Shown one piece after another: positions 49,297 through 57,933 of a stretch of DNA of 64,000 bases. The stretch comes from Pseudomonas marginalis (GTDB lineage Bacteria; Pseudomonadota; Gammaproteobacteria; Pseudomonadales; Pseudomonadaceae). Both the position numbers and the translations under genes were made by a program. Position 1 is the first letter of the stretch. Each line of letters starts with the position of its first letter. The stretch spans positions 434,001 to 498,000 of the forward strand of contig NZ_VTFG01000001.1 in the NCBI RefSeq assembly GCF_008692035.1, written 5' to 3'. The notes below the pieces were generated by a model that saw nothing but the letters and a program-made list of their open reading frames with translations, ran no database searches and was not told where the DNA came from.

Positions 49297-49990
49297 AATG
49301 ACCCGGTGCCAGCAAGCCGTATATGAAACTATCATGAATAGTTTCGTTTCTGCTGACCCAGTGATTACTATTGTCAATGCATATCCAGGGGCGGGGCTTT
49401 CTACTTTGATGGAGAATATCTTGAGGGCCCATAGTAAATGTATTTTAAATTTGGCGGCGCGCCCCGCACTCACCGGCATGAATTTGCTGGAGACCTTCTA
49501 CTATGAGCTTGGGTTGGGGGCAGAAGGAATATACCATGGTGCTCCCATCCCTTCATATGTCACCGAACTGGTTAGCATTCAGTCTATATCGGTGATTGCA
49601 ATTGATGATCTCGACGATTTTGCTCTCACTGTTTCGATGAAAAAAACAACTGTTAGTCATTTGAGCAAAATGGCCGTGGCGCTACCTAGCATTAGCTTCT
49701 TGATGTCGCAAAGCCCGTTAAGGGGAAAGGCCGAATGTGTTATTCACCAGCGCGAAATTACAGGTAGTCAAAATCGTACTGAGAGCATTTTGCAAAGTTT
49801 CGAATGTAAGCAGCAATACATGGACTATTTCGAGGATTTCGTCGAGGATACTGGATTGAGTGCTGTTACGAACTCAGTGCTGTCCGATCTCTATGCGAGG
49901 ACAGAGGGTAATCTCGCATCTACAATTTTGAATTTATGCCATCCGCTTTTAAGGGCGCAATGGTTCGTCGGGTCTTCTAAAGATGAGTAA
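49277..49990 (+). CDS. Second TniB-like ATPase with degenerate Walker A
   Basis: This 237-residue protein has an AAA-type plan like its neighbour: a P-loop region VNAYPGAGLSTLMENIL near residue 33 and a Walker B-like VIAIDDLDDF near residue 110. The P-loop lysine is replaced by leucine (GAGLST for GxGKT), so ATP binding or hydrolysis is probably lost. A downstream FLMSQSPL segment sits where a sensor would be. It lies between TniB and TniQ, overlapping both, which is not the usual Tn5053 order. It may cap or regulate the TniB filament, or adapt TniQ. The start is taken at ATG 49277; ATG 49298 is also possible. Confidence 0.7.
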   Translation: MSMQKHKMTRCQQAVYETIMNSFVSADPVITIVNAYPGAGLSTLMENILRAHSKCILNLAARPALTGMNLLETFYYELGLGAEGIYHGAPIPSYVTELVSIQSISVIAIDDLDDFALTVSMKKTTVSHLSKMAVALPSISFLMSQSPLRGKAECVIHQREITGSQNRTESILQSFECKQQYMDYFEDFVEDTGLSAVTNSVLSDLYARTEGNLASTILNLCHPLLRAQWFVGSSKDE

Positions 49991-50969
49991 CCCTAATGAG
50001 CCGCTACCAAATGAGCTTTTTTCGTCTTGGTTACATCGGCAGGGCGCCATTCCAAGGATCGGAAAGCTCGCACTGAGGGAGGTAACAGATGTTTATCAGC
50101 GCTGTATGCAAGAGGGAGACTTCGATCCCGATTTTGATCCGGGGAGCGAGTTCACACGAACTTGCCTTGAACGCATCGAAATGTCACAGGTCGACTTCCA
50201 ATGTTTTGATACGACGAGTTCGTGGCTGATACCTCGATACTACCGAGGAGCCTTCTGCTACCAATGTTTTTGTGAACACATCACGAATTTTCGGCTGCCA
50301 ACAATGCTAACGGAGTGGTGTTACGTTTATCACACGGTTTGCCCTCATCACTCAGCTCCCATACTCGATACTCCTGGGAGATATAACTACAAACTCAACA
50401 TGGCTTTAAAGCTGTTTGGTCATTATCACTCCAATCCGAATATTGTTTCAAAGGAACCGTTAGGGTTGGAGTCAGGAGTACTGTCAGCGTTGCTGGCAAT
50501 ACAGTCTCTGATGTCGAAATTGGAGCCAAACTTCCAGGCAGGAGGAAATTTCCATCAGTGGCGGCTGATACAATTAATTATCCGAGTGTTGCTCTATCCA
50601 AGGCACGGAGTAATAACTTCTCTGTTTCCCAAGCAGCCGGTTAGCACTGACTCTCAACAGTTCAGGTATAATCTCAATCTCGGGCCTTTAATCAGCCAGG
50701 TGATTCGTAGGCGGCTTGCTGTGCTCCTCACAGGTCTGCTCTTAGATTATGTCGACCATGCAGATCGATCTGCAGCTGAGCGGTATTTGGGGTCTTATGA
50801 TCAGCGCCACCACTTCTTTGACAATATGTATGGGCTGGGAAGGGCAGCAAATATCTTTACTCCTGAACGAGGACGGCAGCTCCTAAGCCAGTTATTGGAG
50901 CTCGCGAAAGATATTGAGAGCCCTTATCTGAGGGACTTCGTCGCAGGATTTGGTGGCGGGCGTGGATAG
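49983..50969 (+). CDS. tniQ: TniQ/TnsD-type zinc-finger target-site protein
   Basis: The 328-residue protein opens with LPNELFSSWLHRQG, the usual TniQ start. The zinc-binding cluster comes next: CYQCFCEH and then WCYVYHTVCPHHSAPI near residue 110-125. TniQ/TnsD proteins recognise the target site or connect a targeting module to the ATPase filament. After the zinc finger the protein is shorter than TnsD, like Tn5053-family TniQ or CRISPR-associated TniQ. No CRISPR genes are present. It overlaps the second ATPase by eight bases and is followed by the small gene at 50995. Confidence 0.85.
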   Translation: MSNPNEPLPNELFSSWLHRQGAIPRIGKLALREVTDVYQRCMQEGDFDPDFDPGSEFTRTCLERIEMSQVDFQCFDTTSSWLIPRYYRGAFCYQCFCEHITNFRLPTMLTEWCYVYHTVCPHHSAPILDTPGRYNYKLNMALKLFGHYHSNPNIVSKEPLGLESGVLSALLAIQSLMSKLEPNFQAGGNFHQWRLIQLIIRVLLYPRHGVITSLFPKQPVSTDSQQFRYNLNLGPLISQVIRRRLAVLLTGLLLDYVDHADRSAAERYLGSYDQRHHFFDNMYGLGRAANIFTPERGRQLLSQLLELAKDIESPYLRDFVAGFGGGRG

Positions 50970-50994
50970 CAAACGATCGGAGGGGGAGTTGAAA

Positions 50995-51405
50995 ATGCAT
51001 TTTGTAATCCAAGTCAAATTCTCCTTGGCAGTGACAATGACTGAGGAAGGCGAGTTTTTTGGCGAGCAAGCAAAGGTCGGAATGCTTGTCTCATTGCCGT
51101 CACGGAGGATCATAACGTGGTTCCACGTAGCGAAGTGTCCGGCAGTATTGCCCAGCATGATTTTCCCTGGACTGCTGGCGTCCGGCCTGAAAAAGACGAC
51201 AGGGTTTAACTCCAAAAAAAAATCTGAAACCCAGAAGCACGAGGATGTGGTAGACGCCTTCCTGGATATTTTTTACGACTTTCCGGTTGCAGCATATGGC
51301 AGTCGCTCTACCGTGCGTGAGATCCCGAAACGTAATTTTGATTCGTTAATGCGTAGAGCGGTTGCACGTTACAACCGGCAGGTCGAAAGCTTACTCAGCG
51401 AATGA
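50995..51405 (+). CDS. Small cargo or accessory protein of the TniA element
   Basis: I do not recognise this 136-residue protein. It has a beta-rich N-terminal half (MHFVIQVKFSLAVTMTEEGE) and an alpha-helical C-terminal half with a basic stretch (KRNFDSLMRRAVARYNRQVE). A very strong ribosome site (GGAGGGGGAG) stands seven bases before ATG 50995, so it should be well translated. It follows TniQ by 25 bases and is the last gene of the unit. It is not TnsA-like: no restriction-type D...ExK motif is visible. An accessory DNA-binding or regulatory role is possible. Confidence 0.6.
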   Translation: MHFVIQVKFSLAVTMTEEGEFFGEQAKVGMLVSLPSRRIITWFHVAKCPAVLPSMIFPGLLASGLKKTTGFNSKKKSETQKHEDVVDAFLDIFYDFPVAAYGSRSTVREIPKRNFDSLMRRAVARYNRQVESLLSE

Positions 51406-51965
51406 CTGCAGTGAACACATCATCTTGCGAAACGGCGACTTCGCTATCCGATTGGGATCTGCGTTGACATTGTAAGTTGTTTTATAGAAATCCTTTTAAA
51501 TTCAGTTGTATAGATTAATTTTTACTTCCCACTAAACCCTTCAAAAACGTGTCAACGTTGACATTTTCGGTAGTCAGAAGGTCAGATTTTCCCCGACGAA
51601 CGGTACGTGCTGAGATAGTTTTTTGTAAGCGCAGAAGCTCAGACGCCTCAGCTCAATCATTTTCACGTAGCCTCAGTTGCTCCTGAAGTTGAGCTCCTGG
51701 AAGGCGTCCGCATTTCTCTCCGCCTGCTTGCCCCTCAGCTTGTTCATTCCCCATCTAGGCAGGGAGTGACACGCAATTCATGATACTGGCTGCTTGCCAG
51801 CCTTTACGTATATGCTCCGATCACTGCATCTCTACCAATCCTGCGTTTTCGGGGATGGAGTCGGCCTCTGCAAGGCTGCAACGGATGCGGCACTGCCGCC
51901 TCTATATCTGCTGAGGCGAGCCACTTCTCCTACCGTATAGGAGGGAGCTACGAAATGGAGACTGC
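51406..51965. other. Non-coding region holding the probable right end of the TniA element
   Basis: The first 200 bases are AT-rich and contain GTTGACA at 51463-51469 and the palindrome TGTCAACGTTGACA at 51550-51563. The next 350 bases return to island-average composition. No gene is visible. Just before the NA37-like gene a strong site (AGGAGGGAG near 51941) precedes a four-codon frame ATG GAG ACT GCA TGA at 51954, whose stop overlaps the ATG at 51966. This may be a mini-leader that couples translation. Confidence 0.5.
51550..51563. repeat. Perfect 14-base palindrome near the transposon right end
   Basis: TGTCAACGTTGACA is fully symmetric. It shares TGTCAAC with 46323-46329 on the left and its inverse with 51463-51469. 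It could be a transposase or regulator site. Boundaries are not proven. Confidence 0.4.
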
Positions 51966-53018
51966 ATGAGTTTTTTTTCGGACGAAGAAATAGATTCCCT
52001 CAAGATCGCCCGCATGATCCTGCACGTGGTGGGTACCAAGAACTTCGAGGCACTGCCGGAGCGCGCCTTGGAGGAGGAAGCATTCTTTATCGGTAAAGTT
52101 GTGGATATGGCTGCTGCGCCAGTGTTCATGTTCAAGGCTGTCTCCACGACGCGGAATGAAATTGAGGCGATTGCAACCGGGGCCACGCCGTTTGTCATAG
52201 GTGCTCAGAGCCTGGCTGCTAGCTTCAATCGGGCGCATGTCGTCGGTAGTGCTGACGGGGTTTTGTTGATGTTCGAGCTGTCGGTCAAAGACCCCAGTGT
52301 GAAGATCTATAGCTTGATCAAGTACGACTATAAGCTGGCCCTGGAGCAAAACGATGGAGCTCCAGGCAATAAGCTGCGCCGAATCGTGAACGCCTTGGTA
52401 GACGAAAAGAAAGCTATCCAGAAGACGGCGCTCGTCCGTGTGGTTAATGGTGTTGCAGACAAGAATGTTTCGGCCACTGATCGTACGAAGCATGGCGTAG
52501 ATCTGGCAGATTACTTCACCGACTTTCTGTCGGTGACTAGGGATGTCTCCGACACGGAGTTGAGCGAGCTTACCCGTAAAGTGCTCAAAGGGGCGCTCCA
52601 AGCCTGTATCGAACACCTTCCTGGCAAAAATGTGGCCAAGGCCCTGAAGAAAGCACAAGCGAACCTCGGCACTCGTACTCTGATCGATGAAGATGCGATC
52701 GTGGAGGCAGTTATGCTGGCTGCTGGTCACCCAGAAGATGACAAGGTAGCTGGTCGCCTTGAGAAAGAGACTCGCACGCGCATTAAAAAAAGCAAGTTGC
52801 ATGAGCTCAGCTTCAAGCCCGATCGTAAGATCCTCCGGCAGCCCTACATGCGCAGGATTGTTACGACCGAAGGCGTCACCATCCTGTTCCCCGACAGGGC
52901 GGAGAACCCGAACGTAAAGGTGGTGGAGCTGGAAGGGGGAAAGGTGCAAATCATCGTGGATACAGACAGAGTCACGGAGGACAGCGTTGTCACACCAAAA
53001 GCTGGCCAACCTACTTAA
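51966..53018 (+). CDS. NA37/YejK-like nucleoid-associated-type protein of a two-gene module
   Basis: The 350-residue protein follows the plan of the NA37 (NdpA/YejK) family. It has an N-terminal strand-rich half ending in KIYSLIKYDYKLAL, then VDLADYFTDFLSVTRD, comparable to the KVADFFMDFLGA stretch of YejK. The C-terminal SFKPDRKILRQPYMRR, then VTILFPDR, resembles the VDRSTLRQ...LTINFD stretch. Family members bind the nucleoid. The alignment is from memory and by eye. The next gene overlaps by 32 bases, so this version belongs to a membrane-linked pair, which housekeeping YejK does not. A DNA-sensing or DNA-blocking role in defence is possible. Confidence 0.65.
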   Translation: MSFFSDEEIDSLKIARMILHVVGTKNFEALPERALEEEAFFIGKVVDMAAAPVFMFKAVSTTRNEIEAIATGATPFVIGAQSLAASFNRAHVVGSADGVLLMFELSVKDPSVKIYSLIKYDYKLALEQNDGAPGNKLRRIVNALVDEKKAIQKTALVRVVNGVADKNVSATDRTKHGVDLADYFTDFLSVTRDVSDTELSELTRKVLKGALQACIEHLPGKNVAKALKKAQANLGTRTLIDEDAIVEAVMLAAGHPEDDKVAGRLEKETRTRIKKSKLHELSFKPDRKILRQPYMRRIVTTEGVTILFPDRAENPNVKVVELEGGKVQIIVDTDRVTEDSVVTPKAGQPT

Positions 53019-54459
53019 CGACCTATCGCGCGAAGGTCAGGCGCTGATCACTGAGGGAAATGCAACCCTCATCGTGTCTAACCTGTCTGCTGATGCTGCT
53101 AGGTCAATCGTTCAAGTAGCCTCTGCCGCTTGGTCGGTCACCACGTATGACAGCGCCGGTGGCGAAACCGAGGTTGAGGAGGGGGATGAGGCTTTCGGGC
53201 CGTTTCGCGCTGAGCTCTTGAAACCGCTTCCGGAGGAGCATGATCAGACTGCGGTTTTGTACGTGGCCACAGAGGCGGGATTCAGAGCTTTCCTCGAAAA
53301 GGGTCATTCGGCATCACGATGGCACGTCCTTGGCCTGCTGGAATCCTTCAACACCCGTGCTCGAGCGTATGCCGACTGGGGTGTTGAAGTGCTCTACGTG
53401 GAGTCTCAAGCAACGAAGTCGCCCCGGCTTTTGGTGAAAGAGTCAGCCGACGTCCGCACCGTGCCCGAGGATGTTCGCCACTGGTTGCTCGCTGATGGCC
53501 ATGAGCTCGATGAAGCTGATCCGTTGCATATTGTCTGGGCAGCTCAGGCCTTTGACGCCCTAAGCCGGTGTTTCGCGAACGAGATTGATGCGACCGGGAG
53601 CAAGCTCAGTTTCAGAGGGCCACCTAAGCTAAACCTCACACTCCCGAAAGCGATCAATGACGCCCCGCAGATCACGCTGAACGACTTCAAGGTCGTACAG
53701 GATGCTGCGGTTTGGGTGTACGAAAATGCGCGTGAAGCCGAAGTGAAGCATATCCTGCTGTCTGCTGAGATTGCTCGATCGGGTAGGGCGGATGGAGAGG
53801 CGCTTCAGTATTTCAGAGAGAACCTTGCTGCTGCGCTGGATTGCGGCAAGATTGCTTATCAGATGGCGGTCTCTGAGATCACCAAGGACACCCTCAAATC
53901 TTTAGGAGACCTCCGCAAGGCCGTCACTGAAGAAACTTCCAAAGCGACAGATGCGACCCGTCAGGCGATCGCAGCGATTTCGACAGCGCTGACTGTGGGC
54001 TTGGGCTTGATCGCTGCGCGACTAACTCTCCAGATCAACCCATACCTTATTTCACTCGTGATGGCGGTTGCATTCGGCTACACGACGCTGAACGTGATGT
54101 CGGGTCGTAAATTCATAAACATTCAGCGGCAGTTACGCCAGGACTGGCAATCGAAACTGTATCGTTTCCTCTCGGAATCCGAATACAAAAAGATGGTCGG
54201 CGATCCTATTGAACAGGCCGAGAGCTTCTTTTACAGGATCAGTTGCCAAGGTCTCCTGATGCTCGGGGCTGCAGCGATAGGTATTGCAGTCTTTGCCTTC
54301 CTTTACGCCCCGCCTCCATTGGCATCACCGGTAGCAACTGTGGCGCCCCATATTTCAGCACCCGTACCTGCAAACCCGCCAGCAATAATTAGCGAGCCGA
54401 TATCCCAGCCTAAGCTAATGCCAGAACATTCAGCTCCGACGAATCCAACTGAAAAATAA
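52987..54459 (+). CDS. Membrane-anchored partner of the NA37-like protein
   Basis: This 490-residue protein of unknown family has a soluble N-terminal part of about 330 residues and a helical segment rich in Ala, Thr and Lys (DLRKAVTEETSKATDATRQAI). Hydrophobic stretches follow near 335-375 (two close helices) and 420-440 (LLMLGAAAIGIAVFAFLYAP), then a proline-rich tail. The start is the unusual TTG at 52987, six bases after a perfect GGAGG; no ATG fits as well. The gene overlaps its partner by 32 bases. A membrane protein coupled to a nucleoid-binding-type protein recalls the logic of Kiwa (KwaA/KwaB), but neither protein matches in size or layout. Topology is only estimated by eye. Confidence 0.65.
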   Translation: MSHQKLANLLNDLSREGQALITEGNATLIVSNLSADAARSIVQVASAAWSVTTYDSAGGETEVEEGDEAFGPFRAELLKPLPEEHDQTAVLYVATEAGFRAFLEKGHSASRWHVLGLLESFNTRARAYADWGVEVLYVESQATKSPRLLVKESADVRTVPEDVRHWLLADGHELDEADPLHIVWAAQAFDALSRCFANEIDATGSKLSFRGPPKLNLTLPKAINDAPQITLNDFKVVQDAAVWVYENAREAEVKHILLSAEIARSGRADGEALQYFRENLAAALDCGKIAYQMAVSEITKDTLKSLGDLRKAVTEETSKATDATRQAIAAISTALTVGLGLIAARLTLQINPYLISLVMAVAFGYTTLNVMSGRKFINIQRQLRQDWQSKLYRFLSESEYKKMVGDPIEQAESFFYRISCQGLLMLGAAAIGIAVFAFLYAPPPLASPVATVAPHISAPVPANPPAIISEPISQPKLMPEHSAPTNPTEK

Positions 54460-54857
54460 GGAGCCACTATTCGAACGTTGGCCGAGAGGTTTTTGCTGTG
54501 GCCACAGTGAAAAGCGAGGCGTGAGTGATGGAGTGGCGAGGTTTCTGGTGCGATAGGTTTTGCGAGGTTTTCTGGTTTTCTTGAAATTGACACACCCTTT
54601 TTGTTCAGATCGATATCGCGTCCGCACATCGGGATGAACCTTCTCTAGTTTTTATTTTTGCGACAATAGGCCAGCCAGAGTGCATCGCTTTGGATAACGG
54701 AGTTTGTTAAGTCCGGGAGCACGTGCGGAAGGATTGGGGTGACCAATGTGAAGTTTGAGCATGATAGAGACGCTACTGGGCCAACAGCTCAGCCACTTCA
54801 GTTCTGCTGGCAGTATGCTACCGTTGGCTTCTCTCACGGATGGCGAGGACTTAAGCA
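54460..54857. other. Intergenic region before the 302-residue gene
   Basis: No gene is visible in these 398 bases. T-rich tracts occur at 54560-54660. TTGACA at 54587-54592 could be a -35 box, but no good -10 box lies at the right distance. A leader for the gene at 54858 is likely. Confidence 0.4.
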
Positions 54858-55766
54858 ATGGTCACAGGCAAGTCAATCAATAGCGTCAACAGAATCATCG
54901 CGCACTCGCATGGTGCTCGCGAGATGCTATTTGTGATTGAGCGAGACAAAATCGATCAAGACGTTCAGATGCGACTGGCGATTGCTCACCTCGAAAAAGA
55001 CGGTGATTCGATCCTTCCTGCGGTGATTGGAAAAATCAGCGAATTCAATGCTCGCGGCAAAGAGATTAAACGGCGAGATCTCCCGCTAATCAAAAAATCA
55101 GTGCCGCAATACCGGAGCTGGAAAGACTGGCATGGTCAAGAGCACAGCGGTGTGCAGATTCGAACAATGGATGTATATCCCATCGACTTTGTTCGCCCGC
55201 CCATGGAGCACCTTTTTCTAAGCGTCATCGATGGGAAGGAGTACATCGTGACTCGCCGGGTGGAAGTCAATGAGCCGCCCGCAGTGCTTGTTCACCTGGC
55301 AAACCTCATGCTCGAATTTTTCCACGAATTTGAGATCTTCGACGTTGAGCGTCAGCGCATAGCGAAGGTGCAGGCACGTCAGTTGCAGTGGGATTTGCTC
55401 CCCCCTGGTAAATACCCTTGGAAGAGCGCTGAAGCCATCGTAAGACCCTATCTGGCCGGTCTGCGGGCGTCAGAGCAGGGAGTGATCGAACACAGGATCA
55501 GAGAGATCACTCGGTTCGAGCCTGATTTTTTCGCGACGGGCCGAGGGGGATATCAAGGCTACTTCGTCTTTGGTTTTTCCAAGCGTGGGATTTATCTCCT
55601 TGAGAGCTCACATTTGGATAACGCCACCTATAAGTTTGGTGAGGATTGGGAGGTTCTATCGACACTGACCAAGGACGAGATCATTAATGGCGATCACGAC
55701 CATCAACGTTTCATCCACGATAAAACCTGGGGGCGCAAGATCCGCCAGATACTCGCATACGCTTAG
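54858..55766 (+). CDS. Hypothetical protein, 302 residues
   Basis: I do not recognise this protein. It mixes charged helices with aromatic strands (HLFLSVIDGKEYIVTRRVEV, GYFVFGFSKRGIYLLESS). There is no signal peptide, membrane segment or known catalytic motif. A GAGG stands about nine bases before the ATG. It lies between the NA37 module and the second Gabija-like pair, with its own spacer and a hairpin after it, so it is probably a one-gene unit. Its position within the island suggests an accessory function. Confidence 0.6.
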   Translation: MVTGKSINSVNRIIAHSHGAREMLFVIERDKIDQDVQMRLAIAHLEKDGDSILPAVIGKISEFNARGKEIKRRDLPLIKKSVPQYRSWKDWHGQEHSGVQIRTMDVYPIDFVRPPMEHLFLSVIDGKEYIVTRRVEVNEPPAVLVHLANLMLEFFHEFEIFDVERQRIAKVQARQLQWDLLPPGKYPWKSAEAIVRPYLAGLRASEQGVIEHRIREITRFEPDFFATGRGGYQGYFVFGFSKRGIYLLESSHLDNATYKFGEDWEVLSTLTKDEIINGDHDHQRFIHDKTWGRKIRQILAYA

Positions 55767-55805
55767 CGGCAGACGACCTTTTGTCATGTCCTACAAAGAA
55801 TAAGC

Positions 55806-55832
55806 CCCCGAGCCGTCGTAATAGCCTCGGGG
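55806..55832. terminator. Hairpin after the 302-residue gene
   Basis: CCCCGAG (55806-55812) pairs with CTCGGGG (55826-55832) around a 13-base loop, 40 bases after the stop at 55766. There is no strong T-run on the plus strand. It probably ends transcription before the Gabija-like operon. Confidence 0.5.
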
Positions 55833-55977
55833 CCATTGGCTGCTGTATGTGCTCAATCGCGTCGGTACTGGTCGCGCGATCGCGCCAGAAATGTACCGCT
55901 GGATTGATTGAGCTTCTGATTGGGATTGGGGCGTGTTCCCTCCCGTACCGCTGACCTCACATGGAAAGGATTCTACT

Positions 55978-57933
55978 TTGAAGCTTCAGTTCGTTCGCAT
56001 CTGTGGTTTTCAGTCGTTTGGTGCGGAACCAGTCACCGTTGATTTGGCCGACCTCACATTTCTGATTGGGCCCAACGGCTCCGGCAAGACAGCGACTCTC
56101 CAAGCGCTTTGTCGCCTCTTTTCGTTTGACCCCAATCAGCGGCGATTGCGTAAATCGGATTTCTTCGTCCCGCATGATGAGACGCAGGCGCCAGATCAGC
56201 GAGCGCTATGGATCGAGGCCGAGTTCACCTTTCCCGAACTCAGCGACGACGAGAACGAACACCCGACGATTCCAACGCACTTTGGGCACATGCGCCTCGA
56301 TACCCCGGATGGTGTGCCTCGGGTCAGATACCGCTTGGATGCGACCATTGGCATTGACGATGAAATCGAGCAGAGCCTCGTGTACGTCTTGGACGTGGAT
56401 GAAGATGACGCTCCCGTCGACACCGCCCCGGTGCCCAGGGACGAGCGAAACTTCATCCAGGTTCACTACCTTCCGGCTCGCCGAGATCCTGCTGATCACA
56501 TCGCCTATGGCGCGAACGCCTTGCTGGGGCGTCTGCTGCGCGCCGTAAACTGGTCGGAGCAGCGCGAGACGATCCAGCAGCTCACCACGGATATTTCCCA
56601 GAGCCTGACTCAGAATGAATCGGTGCTCAGCCTTAGCGCCGGCCTGACCAAGACTTGGAAAGAGCTCCACAAGGGCCAGTTTTTCACGCAGCCGAGCGTG
56701 ACATTCATGGCCAACGAAATCGAGTCGCTGCTGCGCCATCTTTCGGTGTCCTTCTCCCCAGGCCATGGCGAGCAGTTGGTCGATTTTTCACGGCTCAGCG
56801 ATGGCCAAAAATCGATGCTCTACCTCTCGCTGGTTTTGTCCTCCCAAGCCGTCGGGCGAGCGGTGCTGCATGGCAATGACGACTCCTTTGACGCTGAAAA
56901 GCTGCGTCCTGCGGTGTTCACCATCGTTGCGTTGGAAGAGCCTGAGAACAGCCTGTCGCCTCATTATCTGGGGCGAATCGTGTCATCCCTCAAAGGGTTG
57001 GTTGGCGATTCTCAATTTGCCGACGCCCAGGCATTAATTGCGACTCATGCGCCTTCGATGCTCCGGCGCGTAGATCCTTCAGCCATCAGGTATCTGAGGT
57101 TGGACGAGTCACGCTGCACGGTGGTGACGAAGATTCGAATGCCACCTAATAAGAAGGGGGAGGCCTACAAGTTTGTGAGGGAGGCCGTTCAGGCCTATCC
57201 AGAGGTCTATTTTTCCCGCCTGGTCATCTTGGGGGAGGGCGACAGTGAGGAGATAGTCCTGCCCCGGCTGCTCGCAGCGAAGAATCTGCAAGTCGACGAA
57301 GCAGCCATTACCATCGCGCCGCTGGGTGGTCGCCATATCAATCACTTCTGGAGGCTGCTCAGTGGCCTCAAGATCCCTTACGTCACATTGTTAGATCTGG
57401 ATGTGGCGCGCTTCGGCGGGGGATGGGGCCGTATCAAATACGTCGCGACGGAGCTGAATAAGCATCGCCCAAGTGATCTGTACTTGTCAGATGATGAAGT
57501 CAAAGGCCTGCCAAATTGGAACGATCCCGATATCAAGATTCTGGAAATCGAAAAAAAACACGGATACGTATCCTACATCGCCGAGCTAGAGCCTCTGGGG
57601 GTGTTTTTCTCAGCGCCGATGGATCTGGATTTTTCGATGCTAAAGGCTTATCCGCACGCCTATGGTTTGCCCCCTGAAGCCCTAGTTGTCCCGAAACTGC
57701 CTCAGGTCAAATCAGTGCTCGGAGATAGCCACCATGATCGCCTTCAATACTCCCTCAAGGAGCGTAAGCACTTCATCGCTTACCACAAGCTTTTCAAGCT
57801 CGATAGCAAGCCCAAATCGCATATCGAAGCGCTTTCAAGACTGACAGATGACCAACTGCGCGCGGCTATGCCAGCTTCCTTAGATCGACTAGCAGACTTT
57901 GTCATCGCCAAGATCGAAGGGCTATCGGAATGA
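55978..57933 (+). CDS. OLD-family ATPase-TOPRIM nuclease, Gabija GajA-like (second module)
   Basis: The 651-residue protein has Walker A FLIGPNGSGKTATLQ near residue 30, an ABC-type signature RLSDGQKSMLYLSL, Walker B VALEEPENSLSP and switch histidine IATHAPSMLRR. A TOPRIM domain follows with LVILGEGDSEEIVLPRLL and TLLDLDVARFGG. All metal-binding acidic residues are present. The reading frame opens at GTG 55933, but translation more likely starts at TTG 55978. That codon has AAGGA about seven bases upstream and gives the usual OLD opening KLQFVRICGFQSFG. The helicase gene overlaps its stop by four bases. Apart from the shared fold it looks clearly different from the first module. Confidence 0.82.
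   Translation: MKLQFVRICGFQSFGAEPVTVDLADLTFLIGPNGSGKTATLQALCRLFSFDPNQRRLRKSDFFVPHDETQAPDQRALWIEAEFTFPELSDDENEHPTIPTHFGHMRLDTPDGVPRVRYRLDATIGIDDEIEQSLVYVLDVDEDDAPVDTAPVPRDERNFIQVHYLPARRDPADHIAYGANALLGRLLRAVNWSEQRETIQQLTTDISQSLTQNESVLSLSAGLTKTWKELHKGQFFTQPSVTFMANEIESLLRHLSVSFSPGHGEQLVDFSRLSDGQKSMLYLSLVLSSQAVGRAVLHGNDDSFDAEKLRPAVFTIVALEEPENSLSPHYLGRIVSSLKGLVGDSQFADAQALIATHAPSMLRRVDPSAIRYLRLDESRCTVVTKIRMPPNKKGEAYKFVREAVQAYPEVYFSRLVILGEGDSEEIVLPRLLAAKNLQVDEAAITIAPLGGRHINHFWRLLSGLKIPYVTLLDLDVARFGGGWGRIKYVATELNKHRPSDLYLSDDEVKGLPNWNDPDIKILEIEKKHGYVSYIAELEPLGVFFSAPMDLDFSMLKAYPHAYGLPPEALVVPKLPQVKSVLGDSHHDRLQYSLKERKHFIAYHKLFKLDSKPKSHIEALSRLTDDQLRAAMPASLDRLADFVIAKIEGLSE

Noticed and set aside
51948..53009. 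Minus-strand frame of 353 codons opposite the NA37-like gene
   Set aside because: No motif, no ribosome site, and the plus-strand frame is clearly coding and coupled to the next gene.
51966..54459. Assignment as a Kiwa (KwaA/KwaB) system
   Set aside because: KwaA is a small four-helix protein and comes first; here the membrane protein is 490 residues, comes second, and the first protein resembles NA37.
54587..54616. TTGACA promoter candidate
   Set aside because: No acceptable -10 box at 16-18 bases spacing.
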